10,204 nucleotides of DNA from an uncultured Cellvibrio sp. (GCA_946482345.1 CAMLRJ010000079.1:1-10204); one strand, 5' to 3'. Positions 1 through 7,003 are shown, numbered from the stretch's first letter. The notes: generated by a model from the letters alone, not told the origin. Numbers and translations: made by a program.

Positions 1-1
1 T

Positions 2-1240
2 TACTACCGCAAAAGCGAAAAGATCAGCGCAGAGGGTGAAGCATTTCCTGATCTCGTACCGGAGGGATCACCTGCATCCAGTTTTCCGGTGCGGGAGAAC
101 ATTATTACCATCGGTGAAGATGAAACGGAGATCGGCTGGCGAAGCGATTTTGAGATAGTGAATCAATGGGGTGTGTTCAGTACGGGGGTTCAGGTAACGC
201 AACTTGAACTGGATTATGACACCGTCCTGGATGGCGACTGGATCCGATTTACCTACGACGAAGATGATTTTAGGCCAGACCCCGATCAGCGTTATATTGT
301 ACTGACGCCCGCCGACACCAACTCTTCACTGAGTCAGAAAGAAACGAGCTACGCAAGTTACGTAGAACAAGTTTTTGAATTCGGCGATTGGAATTTTGGC
401 ACGGGCGTGCGATTCGAGCGGGACGGCTTTGCCGACGAGAGCTTCGCATCGCCCAGGTTCAGCGTCAATTGGCAGCCGGGTAATAAGATCAGGTACTTTG
501 CAACCGCAGGACTTTTTCATCAGTCGCCACGGTTTCTAGACCTTGCCGCTAACGAGTCGAACAACCTTAAGAATGAAGAAATTACGCACCGCAGTATCGG
601 TTTTGAATTCTTTCCGTACAACAACTGGTCGGTGTTGACTGAAGCCTATTATCAAGACCTCGACAATCTCGTGGTAGACCTTGATCGAGTCAGCGGAACC
701 TTTGCAAACATTGGTGACGGCACATCCTACGGCGTCGATATCGTGGCCAGGGGTATGATCAGCGAAGGCCTTTACGCTACCGCCACCTACTCTTACAACG
801 ATGCCGTGGTCGACCGAAAAGACGGTCGCGGTGAGGTAGCTGCCGACTTCAGCCGCGAGCATGTCGCGACCTTTGGCCTGACCTGGGAAATCAACGACCG
901 CTGGAAGATCGCCGGGCGCTACAAATATCTTTCCGGCAGGCCAGACGAAGAATTTATTATTCATTCAGACGTGTTGGGCGCCGGGCAACCTCTGCGCTAC
1001 TCGAAAGAAATCACAGAGCGCAATGTCGGTCGCAAAAGCAGTTACAGCCTGGTGAATATTCGCGTTGACTATCGGCGCGCATTTGGTCCCATAGATGTGA
1101 CAACTTTTCTTGATGTCATTAACGCAACGGCAACCTCGTCGAGCGACGACAGTGAGTTTGACTACCGCCGGGGCGTTGTAGTGAAAGACGAAAGCGAAGC
1201 CGAGCCGCTGATTGGTCTGCGACTGGACTATGCTTGGTAA
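2..1240 (+). CDS. TonB-dependent outer-membrane receptor, C-terminal beta-barrel part (5' end outside window)
   Basis: The frame is open from the window edge, so only the last 412 or so residues are visible and the plug domain and TonB box are missing. The sequence shows alternating aromatic/polar strands typical of an outer-membrane barrel. Examples are the strand around YASYVEQVFEFGDWNFGTGV, the segment LKNEEITHRSIGFEFF (the usual 'L..E....E.GFE' barrel motif of this family), repeated Y-x-Y/T strands (YATATYSYND) and a terminal strand LIGLRLDYAW ending in an aromatic residue, as outer-membrane barrels usually do. Family members import iron chelates, vitamin B12 or oligosaccharides using TonB/ExbB/ExbD energy; the ligand cannot be read from this part. 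The gene is followed 26 bases later by a two-component system on the same strand, so co-transcription and regulation of the receptor by that system is a reasonable inference. A GTG at 89 is in frame but internal, not a start. Confidence 0.9.
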   Translation, partial: YYRKSEKISAEGEAFPDLVPEGSPASSFPVRENIITIGEDETEIGWRSDFEIVNQWGVFSTGVQVTQLELDYDTVLDGDWIRFTYDEDDFRPDPDQRYIVLTPADTNSSLSQKETSYASYVEQVFEFGDWNFGTGVRFERDGFADESFASPRFSVNWQPGNKIRYFATAGLFHQSPRFLDLAANESNNLKNEEITHRSIGFEFFPYNNWSVLTEAYYQDLDNLVVDLDRVSGTFANIGDGTSYGVDIVARGMISEGLYATATYSYNDAVVDRKDGRGEVAADFSREHVATFGLTWEINDRWKIAGRYKYLSGRPDEEFIIHSDVLGAGQPLRYSKEITERNVGRKSSYSLVNIRVDYRRAFGPIDVTTFLDVINATATSSSDDSEFDYRRGVVVKDESEAEPLIGLRLDYAW

Positions 1241-1252
1241 CGGGCCTGGTAA

Positions 1253-1260
1253 GAGGGGAG
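1253..1260 (+). promoter_or_regulatory. Shine-Dalgarno sequence that selects the ATG at 1267 for the response regulator
   Basis: GAGGGGAG lies 6 bases before ATG 1267. An alternative in-frame TTG at 1234 would overlap the receptor's stop codon and has no such purine run before it. The ATG is therefore the better start, giving a 234-residue protein whose receiver domain begins about ten residues in. Confidence 0.7.
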
Positions 1261-1266
1261 CAGCAG

Positions 1267-1971
1267 ATGGTACACGCGCTGGGTGCAATACCGATTAGAG
1301 CATTGATTGTCGAAGACAACCGCGATATTTGTGCAAACATTGCCGCCTATCTCGAACCGCATAGCTATATTCTGGATTTTGCTTATGACGGTATAAGCGC
1401 GATGCACCTGGCGTTGACGAACCCGTTCGACGTTATTGTTCTGGACCTGATGCTTCCAGGGATGGATGGCCTGAGTTTTTGCCAAAAGCTGCGCGCTGAT
1501 GCCAAAGTAGAAACACCTGTGCTTATGCTAACGGCGAGAGACACGCTTGACGATAAACTGAAAGGGTTTGCGGCGGGAGCCGATGACTATCTGGTCAAGC
1601 CATTCGCATTACAAGAGCTACATGCGCGACTGCAGGCGCTGTACAAACGCAGTCACGGAAAAACCGACAAGCTATTAACGGTGGGTGATCTGACATTGAA
1701 CAAGGCCACGCTACAAGTGCATCGCGCGGGACGGCGCATTGATCTCAACCCTGCTGGCATGAAACTACTGCAACGATTGATGGAGGAGTCGCCGTCTGTT
1801 GTGACTCGCGATGCTCTCGAAACTTTGTTGTGGGCTGACGAGTGTCCCGATGGTGATGCGCTTCGCTCGCACATGTACAAGCTGCGGCAGGCTATCGATA
1901 GGCCGTTTGATAGCCCGCTCATTCATACAGTGCATCGCATCGGGTACCGAATTGCAGAGGATGCTGAGTAA
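1267..1971 (+). CDS. OmpR/PhoB-type response regulator
   Basis: This 234-residue protein has a normal length for the OmpR family. Residues 10-125 form a receiver domain: acidic pair E16-D17 in RALIVEDN, phospho-acceptor D60 in VIVLDLMLPGMDG, the conserved Thr T89 in MLTA, and K111 in YLVKPF. Residues about 135-231 form a winged-helix DNA-binding domain with the typical ending ALRSHMYKLRQAID...IHTVHRIGYRIA. The protein is therefore a cytoplasmic transcription factor switched by phosphorylation, and all key phosphorylation residues are intact. It follows the TonB-dependent receptor by 26 bases, and its TAA overlaps the ATG of the kinase gene by one base (TAATG at 1969-1973), so the two are probably translationally coupled and cognate. 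Plausible targets are the receptor operon and its own promoter; the sequence does not show the operator. Confidence 0.95.
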   Translation: MVHALGAIPIRALIVEDNRDICANIAAYLEPHSYILDFAYDGISAMHLALTNPFDVIVLDLMLPGMDGLSFCQKLRADAKVETPVLMLTARDTLDDKLKGFAAGADDYLVKPFALQELHARLQALYKRSHGKTDKLLTVGDLTLNKATLQVHRAGRRIDLNPAGMKLLQRLMEESPSVVTRDALETLLWADECPDGDALRSHMYKLRQAIDRPFDSPLIHTVHRIGYRIAEDAE

Positions 1972-3242
1972 TGTATCGGCTCAGTTTGCGCAAGCGTGTC
2001 GCATTTGCGTTCGCGATCTGTGTTGCTGTACTCAGCCTGGCCTGGGGACTCGCGTTCTTCGGTGCGATCAGATTGAGCGAAGACCGTGTGCTGACGCAAC
2101 AGTTGCAGGTTGCCGCCAAAAGCTATCCCGCTATGACAATGAACCTGCGCGGATACGATGAGGTGGCCAGCTTGCCGGAATCACTGAGGGAATGGGCGCA
2201 GACCAACCCCGCAGAAGGTTTGTACGAATTCGAAGCCGACGAGTTGCATGTCGCGGTGCTATCTACCGGCAATGAAAAACCGGCTGCGGACAATGAACCG
2301 CCGCGCGCCTTTGTGGTTTTCGATGTGGCCGGGATTGAGGCTGCATCGTCAGAGGATTGGTGGTTGCTGCTCGTTATCACCGGTGTCGTGGGTACGCTCG
2401 GTGCTCTGGGTTTCGGGCTGGGTGTTGTTGTGATGCGCAAAGCCGTTGCCCCTGTTGCGCAACTCGCGAAAGTGGTTGCGGACATCGACCCGGAAAAACT
2501 ATCGGCCGAAGATCATAAACGCATAGAGTCCAGCCGGTTCGGCGATGACGAGGTTGGCTTGCTCGCCAGGACCATTGAGAAGACGCTTGAGCGCATCAGC
2601 GCATTTGTTGAGAGGGAGCGATACTTTACCGGTTCAGCCAGCCATGAGTTGCGGACACCGGTCACGGTGATAACCGGCGCGCTAGAGCTGCTGGAACAAA
2701 GCGACCTGTCAGTCGCCGATGCGAAGGTGGTAGATCGAATCAGGCGCGCGACGCTCGACATGAAAACCACGATTGAAATGTTTTTGTGTCTCGCTCGCGA
2801 AACCGACGACGGTCTGTACGACAAACAGTTTTTGGTGATGCCGCTGGTGAACCAGGCGATAGAACAGCAGCGCCATTTGCTAAGCGGCAAGTCGGTCGAT
2901 GTTGAAGTCGATCAACTGGCAAAACCTAAAATCTGCGGGCATCCACAGGCGTTTTCTATCGCGGTCAATAATCTGGTGCGAAACGCGTTCGAGCACACAC
3001 TCGCCGGGCAGGGACCGATCACGATTCTCATCAAAGAACACGAGCTATTAGTCACAAATCAGGTGAGCGCTTTAGTCGCAACCCAGGAGAGCGCTGATGA
3101 GCGCCACACGCCGACCGGGGCGTCGTCGTTTCACGGATATGGCCTGGGCCTGGGTATCGTCCAGCGGCTGTGTGAGCGCAATGGCTGGTCGTTTTCGTTG
3201 CACGCTGATGAGGCGCGTGTAGCGACTCGTCTTTCATGGTGA
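1971..3242 (+). CDS. Membrane sensor histidine kinase, cognate of the preceding regulator, with atypical G1 box
   Basis: The protein has 423 residues. A first transmembrane helix (about 11-33) and a second (about 130-154) frame a periplasmic sensing segment of about 95 residues with no recognised domain. A HAMP-like linker (about 155-212) follows. The HisKA domain carries the H box FTGSASHELRTPVTVI with phospho-acceptor H225. The HATPase domain has an N box AVNNLVRNAFEHT (N338) and an intact G2 box GYGLGLGIVQRL (389-400). The G1 box, normally DxGxG, reads VTNQVSAL, so the usual Asp is Asn363 and both glycines are missing. The kinase presumably autophosphorylates and passes phosphate to the adjacent regulator, but the altered G1 box makes ATP binding worth testing. 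Translation starts on the ATG overlapping the regulator's stop; AGAGGA at 1956-1961 is the likely ribosome site. It is the last gene of the receptor/two-component operon. Confidence 0.92.
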   Translation: MYRLSLRKRVAFAFAICVAVLSLAWGLAFFGAIRLSEDRVLTQQLQVAAKSYPAMTMNLRGYDEVASLPESLREWAQTNPAEGLYEFEADELHVAVLSTGNEKPAADNEPPRAFVVFDVAGIEAASSEDWWLLLVITGVVGTLGALGFGLGVVVMRKAVAPVAQLAKVVADIDPEKLSAEDHKRIESSRFGDDEVGLLARTIEKTLERISAFVERERYFTGSASHELRTPVTVITGALELLEQSDLSVADAKVVDRIRRATLDMKTTIEMFLCLARETDDGLYDKQFLVMPLVNQAIEQQRHLLSGKSVDVEVDQLAKPKICGHPQAFSIAVNNLVRNAFEHTLAGQGPITILIKEHELLVTNQVSALVATQESADERHTPTGASSFHGYGLGLGIVQRLCERNGWSFSLHADEARVATRLSW

Positions 3243-3335
3243 TGGCGTTAGTTATGTGCGCAATTCTATCTCATAATCTAACATTATTGATGCCCTGCAC
3301 TTTCCCGCACCATGGAAAGCTGAACAAGCATCTTT

Positions 3336-3677
3336 CTACGCTCTTAAATTCTTACCTCTTTCTTTGTAGGTGGCGTAAAAATTTCGGTGAAGCTGATCTA
3401 TCTCCTCGGCTTCCGATTCAATCATGCATCGAAAAAGATTGGCGGCAACGCCATCACTCATTTCTTGGGCCGCTTGCGCCAACGTGGCAATACTCAGCCC
3501 GCCCTTAGCGAGATGCTTTCTTGTGACCGGTGCCCAATCGAGAAGATCTGCCTTTGAATAGGGCAGTATCTCCTCCAGGTTCAAGCGTCCATTGTTTGCT
3601 TCGCGCAAGCAGGCATAGCTAGAAGTGAGCCCGCTGCCATGGATGTGATCAAAAAGTCGCGTCTTGTGAACTCTCAA
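3336..3677 (-). CDS. Hypothetical 113-residue protein, possibly a gene remnant
   Basis: I do not recognise this protein. It would be mostly helical, soluble and charge-balanced, with segments such as LNLEEILPYSKADLLDWAP and SEAEEIDQLHRNFYATYKER. It has no signal peptide or membrane segment. The C-terminal two thirds look more protein-like than the first 30 residues. The only start at the 5' end is a TTG at 3677 directly preceded by an in-frame TAA, with AGGA only 4 bases upstream, which is a tight spacing. It converges on the histidine kinase operon and diverges from the small ORF at 3713. Either a genuine small gene with a weak start, or the surviving end of a decayed gene; the opposite-strand frame at 3236-3508 is less protein-like. 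Confidence 0.4.
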   Translation of the reverse strand: MRVHKTRLFDHIHGSGLTSSYACLREANNGRLNLEEILPYSKADLLDWAPVTRKHLAKGGLSIATLAQAAQEMSDGVAANLFRCMIESEAEEIDQLHRNFYATYKERGKNLRA

Positions 3678-3712
3678 TTAATCCTATTGTTTGATAGACA
3701 AGGGTTTATCAC

Positions 3713-3997
3713 GTGCAACCTAATGAGCTTCAGAAAAACGATTTGTACCAATCGCCACCCTTCAGTCCTAATGGGTTTATTAATTGGCCACTACTTAACA
3801 AGAACCGGTTGAAACAAATGCCTGGTATACAAGGCAGATCTACGTTATTTGGCGATTATGCCGTTGCTGTATTTCGACTGGCACATAACGGCCAAGAGCG
3901 GACCTTTTGCCAATTTTACTCTGCTCCCTATTATTCAGAGCGAGTGCATTATATTGCCTATTATTCACGTTTTTTTGAAAGCAGCTACGGTTTCTAG
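3713..3997 (+). CDS. Hypothetical 94-residue protein, uncertain
   Basis: No family is recognised. The frame starts with GTG at 3713, preceded by AAGGG about 8 bases upstream, which is an acceptable ribosome site. It ends with TAG at 3995-3997. The predicted protein is rich in aromatic and polar residues (YSAPYYSERVHYIAYYSRFF near the C terminus) and has no signal peptide or membrane helix. An 11-base direct repeat lies inside it in register, giving two -YYS- units ten residues apart. It sits in an AT-rich region between two unrelated loci. It could be a true orphan gene, a fragment, or a chance open frame; the lack of an ATG and of any recognisable domain keeps confidence low. Confidence 0.25.
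   Translation: MQPNELQKNDLYQSPPFSPNGFINWPLLNKNRLKQMPGIQGRSTLFGDYAVAVFRLAHNGQERTFCQFYSAPYYSERVHYIAYYSRFFESSYGF
3927..3967. repeat. Direct repeat CCTATTATTCA, two copies
   Basis: CCTATTATTCA occurs at 3927-3937 and again at 3957-3967, exactly 30 bases apart. If the surrounding frame is coding, the copies are in register. They could also be a tandem regulator site spaced about three helical turns apart. No third copy was seen. Confidence 0.5.
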
Positions 3998-4387
3998 GTG
4001 ATTACTGCAATACTAAACATCCAGCTTTGATTTAATTCACCCGCACCAACAATTAAATCATCATTGCTTTGAGATTTAAATTAGAGTTAAACCACAAGGC
4101 CATCATAGCCGCTGGTGTTCCACCCTGATTTACTCCAATGCCTTTATTCAACTAACTCGAAAACAGTTTTTATTCCCTAGGATTGCTTATAAAAGATGTG
4201 ATATAAGCGCCATCTTTTTACTTTTTGACCTCGATATATTGGCTTAAACGTTATTCATTACGTCAAGTTGCTCGTGGGGGGAAAAGCTACCTCTATAGTT
4301 CAGTCAATACAGTGCTCACTGGCACTTTAAGTTTTTAATATATGGTGTATCATCCGGCTTCAATTCACCATGATTTGCTAACACTCC
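3998..4387. other. AT-rich noncoding stretch upstream of the AraC-type regulator
   Basis: No supported gene is seen in these 390 bases. The stretch holds a perfect 10-bp inverted repeat (4028-4060) and presumably the promoter of the AraC-type gene. Partial promoter-like words are present (TTGACC at 4225, TATAAG at 4202, TATAGT at 4294), but none is correctly paired with a partner at 16-18 bases. There is no clear Shine-Dalgarno sequence before ATG 4388. Confidence 0.5.
4028..4060. repeat. Perfect 10-bp inverted repeat, AT-rich
   Basis: TGATTTAATT (4028-4037) and AATTAAATCA (4051-4060) are exact reverse complements separated by 13 bases (4038-4050). The repeat begins 31 bases after the stop of the small ORF at 3713-3997. 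No T-run follows on either strand, so it is not a canonical intrinsic terminator. It could be an operator for a dimeric regulator of the downstream AraC-type gene, or an RNA hairpin. Confidence 0.6.
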
Positions 4388-5521
4388 ATGTCTCATGAAC
4401 TTGCGTTGCTCCAGCTTTTCATTAACTTCTTTGCAGCACTGTTTTTGCTGAGCATTCGCTCTGGAAGTCTGATCAGCAACCGCATCTTGGCTTTTTACTT
4501 TGTTGTCTTTAACCTCGATATCAGCAACTTCGTTTTTATCAATTTTTATAATGAGCATCTTAATCTTGAGATGCTTCGATGTAATCTATCGGCATTGCTG
4601 GCGCCGACGCTTTACTTTTATGTGCGCTCTGTTTTACATACTGATTTTCGTTTTAAGGCGAAAGATTGGGTGCATACACTGCCATTTATAATAATTGTTC
4701 TTACATTTATGCCTCGTTTTTATGTGGTCGAGGATACGGCTTTAAAATTACAGATTAATAATAATTTGCAGCCTTCATTCGAGGTGCTTTTTGTCCATAT
4801 ATTTCAATATATTCAGATGGCAATATATCTTGCGTTAATTTTTATCGTGATTAGACGCAATAAGCTCACTATTCTCAACAGCTATTCAGATGAGTTGAAA
4901 CTCAACAAGCAATGGCTGAGCCATTTTATGGCCTTTTTCCTGGTGAGCTTTGCGCTTGCCTTAATTCGGAATGTGGTTAAATTTACAGAGTTCCAGAATG
5001 CGCTTAACGTAATAACACCAATCATGATGCTAGCGGGGCTGGGCTTTTCATGCTGGGTCTTGTGGCAAGCACTTCACAAGCCAGAGTTGTTTAAGGGGAT
5101 TAGCTCGCAGCTAGAGAAGGTTAGATTTCCCGCAGACAATAAAAAAATCCCGATCGGGAAGGCATCAGAGATACTGGCAAAACTTGAGCTTCACATGCAA
5201 TCACAAAAATCCTATTTAAATCCAACGCTGAATATTGATACTTTGGCGGAGGAAGTGGGTATTGTTGCTCAAGACATCTCATCGGCACTTAATCATCATT
5301 TGGGTCGCCACTTCTTTGACTTTATCAATGGCTACCGAATTGCAGCAGCCTGTGAAATGTTGGCTTCTCCAGATTGTAGTGAGAAAACGGTTTTGGATAT
5401 ATCGCTGAAATCAGGTTTCAATTCGAAGTCTTCATTTAATACTGCCTTCAAAAAGCATATGCAGATGACTCCATCTCAATATCGCCAACAGAAATTACCC
5501 GCAATTTTTCAACAGTCCTAA
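4388..5521 (+). CDS. Membrane-anchored AraC-family transcriptional regulator (about 7 TM + C-terminal AraC domain)
   Basis: The protein has 377 residues. The N-terminal 230 residues are strongly hydrophobic, with about seven candidate membrane segments near 5-22, 33-52, 66-82, 95-113, 132-155, 178-196 and 207-228. A linker follows, and then an AraC-type DNA-binding domain at about 268-367 with two helix-turn-helix units: LNIDTLAEEVGIVAQDISSA and TVLDISLKSGFNSKSSFNTA, the latter followed by FKKHMQMTPSQYRQ, the usual end of this domain. Regulators of this architecture sit in the inner membrane and are thought to sense a membrane or periplasmic signal while the C terminus binds DNA. The gene lies 122 bases upstream of a secreted serine hydrolase on the same strand, which is its most likely target. 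ATG 4388 has no clear ribosome site; the next in-frame Met is residue 62, which would remove two membrane segments, so 4388 is preferred. The ligand is unknown. Confidence 0.9.
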   Translation: MSHELALLQLFINFFAALFLLSIRSGSLISNRILAFYFVVFNLDISNFVFINFYNEHLNLEMLRCNLSALLAPTLYFYVRSVLHTDFRFKAKDWVHTLPFIIIVLTFMPRFYVVEDTALKLQINNNLQPSFEVLFVHIFQYIQMAIYLALIFIVIRRNKLTILNSYSDELKLNKQWLSHFMAFFLVSFALALIRNVVKFTEFQNALNVITPIMMLAGLGFSCWVLWQALHKPELFKGISSQLEKVRFPADNKKIPIGKASEILAKLELHMQSQKSYLNPTLNIDTLAEEVGIVAQDISSALNHHLGRHFFDFINGYRIAAACEMLASPDCSEKTVLDISLKSGFNSKSSFNTAFKKHMQMTPSQYRQQKLPAIFQQS

Positions 5522-5538
5522 GTTATTGATTTATATGG

Positions 5539-5561
5539 CGACCGACTTTTTTACTCGGTCG
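5539..5561. repeat. 7-bp inverted repeat just after the AraC-type gene
   Basis: CGACCGA (5539-5545) and TCGGTCG (5555-5561) are perfect complements around a 9-base loop containing a run of six T. It begins 17 bases after the stop codon. The T-run lies in the loop rather than after the stem, so a classical terminator is doubtful. A weak terminator or a dyad operator in the promoter region of the hydrolase gene are both possible. Confidence 0.5.
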
Positions 5562-5589
5562 AATACATCACCAAAGCTCCCTAATATCA

Positions 5590-5636
5590 TCACCTTTACA
5601 ACAAGTCTAGGGCTTCAAGAACCAACACAAAGGTGA
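5590..5636 (+). promoter_or_regulatory. Inverted repeat whose right arm contains the hydrolase Shine-Dalgarno sequence
   Basis: TCACCTTT (5590-5597) is the exact reverse complement of AAAGGTGA (5629-5636). The right arm is the apparent ribosome-binding site of the hydrolase, 7 bases before ATG 5644. In RNA the two arms could pair over a 31-base loop and hide the ribosome site, giving translational control. As DNA the same dyad could be a regulator site. Which applies depends on the transcription start, which I cannot place. Confidence 0.45.
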
Positions 5637-5643
5637 ATATATA

Positions 5644-6714
5644 ATGCATAAATTATTCAGTATCGCGTGCTTTTTAGTCAGCTTGTCTTGCAATACTTAT
5701 GCGGCAGGCACTCAAAAGAACATTGAATTGGCGATCAAAAAGCAAGCTGAACACTTGTTGCAAGACAAGCGTTTTACTTCCGTTTCCATTGGTGTCGTTA
5801 GTGGTGGGATTAGCGTTACGGGACACTATGGAGAGCTGACAAAAAAGCAAGGCAATAAACCGATCGATCAAACCATTTATGAACTTGGCTCTGTAAGTAA
5901 AACCATGGTGGGGCTACTCGCAGCTTATGCCATTGAGGAAGGTAAGCTATCGCTGAATGAAAATGTTAATTGTTATATTAATAATCAGTTAGATAAAGTT
6001 AGTACTGCCTCACAACTAATTACCATCCGGCAACTGTTAACTCACACATCGGGATTACCAAAAGATATCGAACAATTAGGCCTTGCGGAGAAAACCGCGA
6101 GCAAACAATCATTCATCAAAGCAATAGATAAATTTGATACGTCTACTTTAAAGGGGCAGTTCCATTATTCTGGCGTCGGTGCAGAACTCTTAAGTTATAT
6201 TTTAACGCAGGTCTATCACAAATCATTCGATACGCTTCTTAAACAAACCCTGAGAGAAAAAGCGGGCATGTTGAATACCCAGGTTAATTTATCTAAAGCA
6301 CAAATCCCTTTTTTTGCCTACGGATATGACGACAGAAATGAGGTCGCAAAGCCCCATGTGGCTCCCAATAAACTCTGGGGAGGTAGAGGTTTCGTAAAAT
6401 CAACCATGGCTGACTTGATTAACTATATGAAACTGCAATTACAGGAAGACCTGCCGGTAATTGCCTTGTCACACAAACGACTATTTGATGTAACTGACAG
6501 CGAATATTTAGCTTTTTTTTGGATAGTCGCGAAGGATGAGAGACTCGGTACTTATATCATTCACCATGGAGGTGTTGAGAGCACTCAAAATTGGATGATA
6601 ATTTTCCCAACACATAACTTGGCTATTTCTGTGGTTTCAAATAGTAGTTTTCCTGAGGCTGCTCAACTACTACGTGATGTCGGAATGAAGATTGCCACTT
6701 CTCTAATAGACTAA
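5644..6714 (+). CDS. Secreted serine hydrolase, class C beta-lactamase / penicillin-binding-protein fold
   Basis: The protein has 356 residues, a typical length for the family. Residues 1-20 form a signal peptide with probable cleavage after TYA, so the enzyme is periplasmic. The nucleophile motif SxxK is S83-V-S-K86 in YELGSVSKTMVGLLAAYAIE. The family motif LLTHTSGLP follows at 131-139. The second motif, usually YxN, reads Y175-S-G177, with Gly in place of Asn. The third motif, usually KTG or HTG, reads H308-G-G310 in HHGGVES. Such proteins include AmpC-type beta-lactamases, DD-peptidases, esterases and amide hydrolases. The altered second and third motifs argue against assuming beta-lactam resistance and fit an esterase or peptidase role better. 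AAAGGTGA at 5629-5636 supports the ATG. It follows the membrane AraC-type regulator and is probably controlled by it. Base composition is AT-rich compared with the two-component operon. Confidence 0.9.
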   Translation: MHKLFSIACFLVSLSCNTYAAGTQKNIELAIKKQAEHLLQDKRFTSVSIGVVSGGISVTGHYGELTKKQGNKPIDQTIYELGSVSKTMVGLLAAYAIEEGKLSLNENVNCYINNQLDKVSTASQLITIRQLLTHTSGLPKDIEQLGLAEKTASKQSFIKAIDKFDTSTLKGQFHYSGVGAELLSYILTQVYHKSFDTLLKQTLREKAGMLNTQVNLSKAQIPFFAYGYDDRNEVAKPHVAPNKLWGGRGFVKSTMADLINYMKLQLQEDLPVIALSHKRLFDVTDSEYLAFFWIVAKDERLGTYIIHHGGVESTQNWMIIFPTHNLAISVVSNSSFPEAAQLLRDVGMKIATSLID

Positions 6715-6984
6715 CGTGCCGGTGAGGTGACGCTACCGTAGGTGTGTTGGTTTTGCTGTAAAAATGGAGGCAGGCTCGGGGCTGTCGGCCAAAAGTCACG
6801 TGCATGAATAGAATTGGTGGGACACAATCCCCTCAATTTGATTCAGGAAATGAGTTTCTACATTCTCGTTTAAATTCATATATCGCGAAATGGCTTAGGA
6901 TTGTTCACTAGAGCTAGGGAAGGCTAAATTGCATAACAGCTCATTCAAATTTCTATCTCTAATAAATATCCGCTTTGGGCACAT

Positions 6985-7003
6985 AGCCGACTCTAGGTCG
7001 GCT
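6985..7003. repeat. Perfect 7-bp hairpin
   Basis: AGCCGAC (6985-6991) and GTCGGCT (6997-7003) flank a five-base TCTAG loop, making a GC-rich stem. There is no T-run on either side, so it is only a possible transcription-end structure between the convergent genes. Confidence 0.5.

Noticed and set aside
536..1485. Three long minus-strand frames opposite the TonB-dependent receptor and the start of the response regulator.
   Set aside because: They lie on the reverse strand of clearly conserved coding sequence, have no recognisable motifs, and are expected in GC-rich DNA.
3236..3508. Plus-strand frame of 90 codons starting inside the kinase stop region.
   Set aside because: The amino-acid composition is unlike a folded protein (many Cys, His, Pro and Trp), and it overlaps the more protein-like minus-strand frame at 3336-3677.
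4316..4558. Minus-strand frame of 80 codons with a Lys/Glu-rich product at the start of the AraC-type gene.
   Set aside because: It is largely the reverse complement of the first membrane segments of the regulator; hydrophobic codons read backwards give charged residues.
5559..5587. Possible promoter TCGAAT - 17 bases - TAATAT upstream of the hydrolase.
   Set aside because: Only three of six -35 bases and four of six -10 bases match the consensus, which is within chance for AT-rich DNA.
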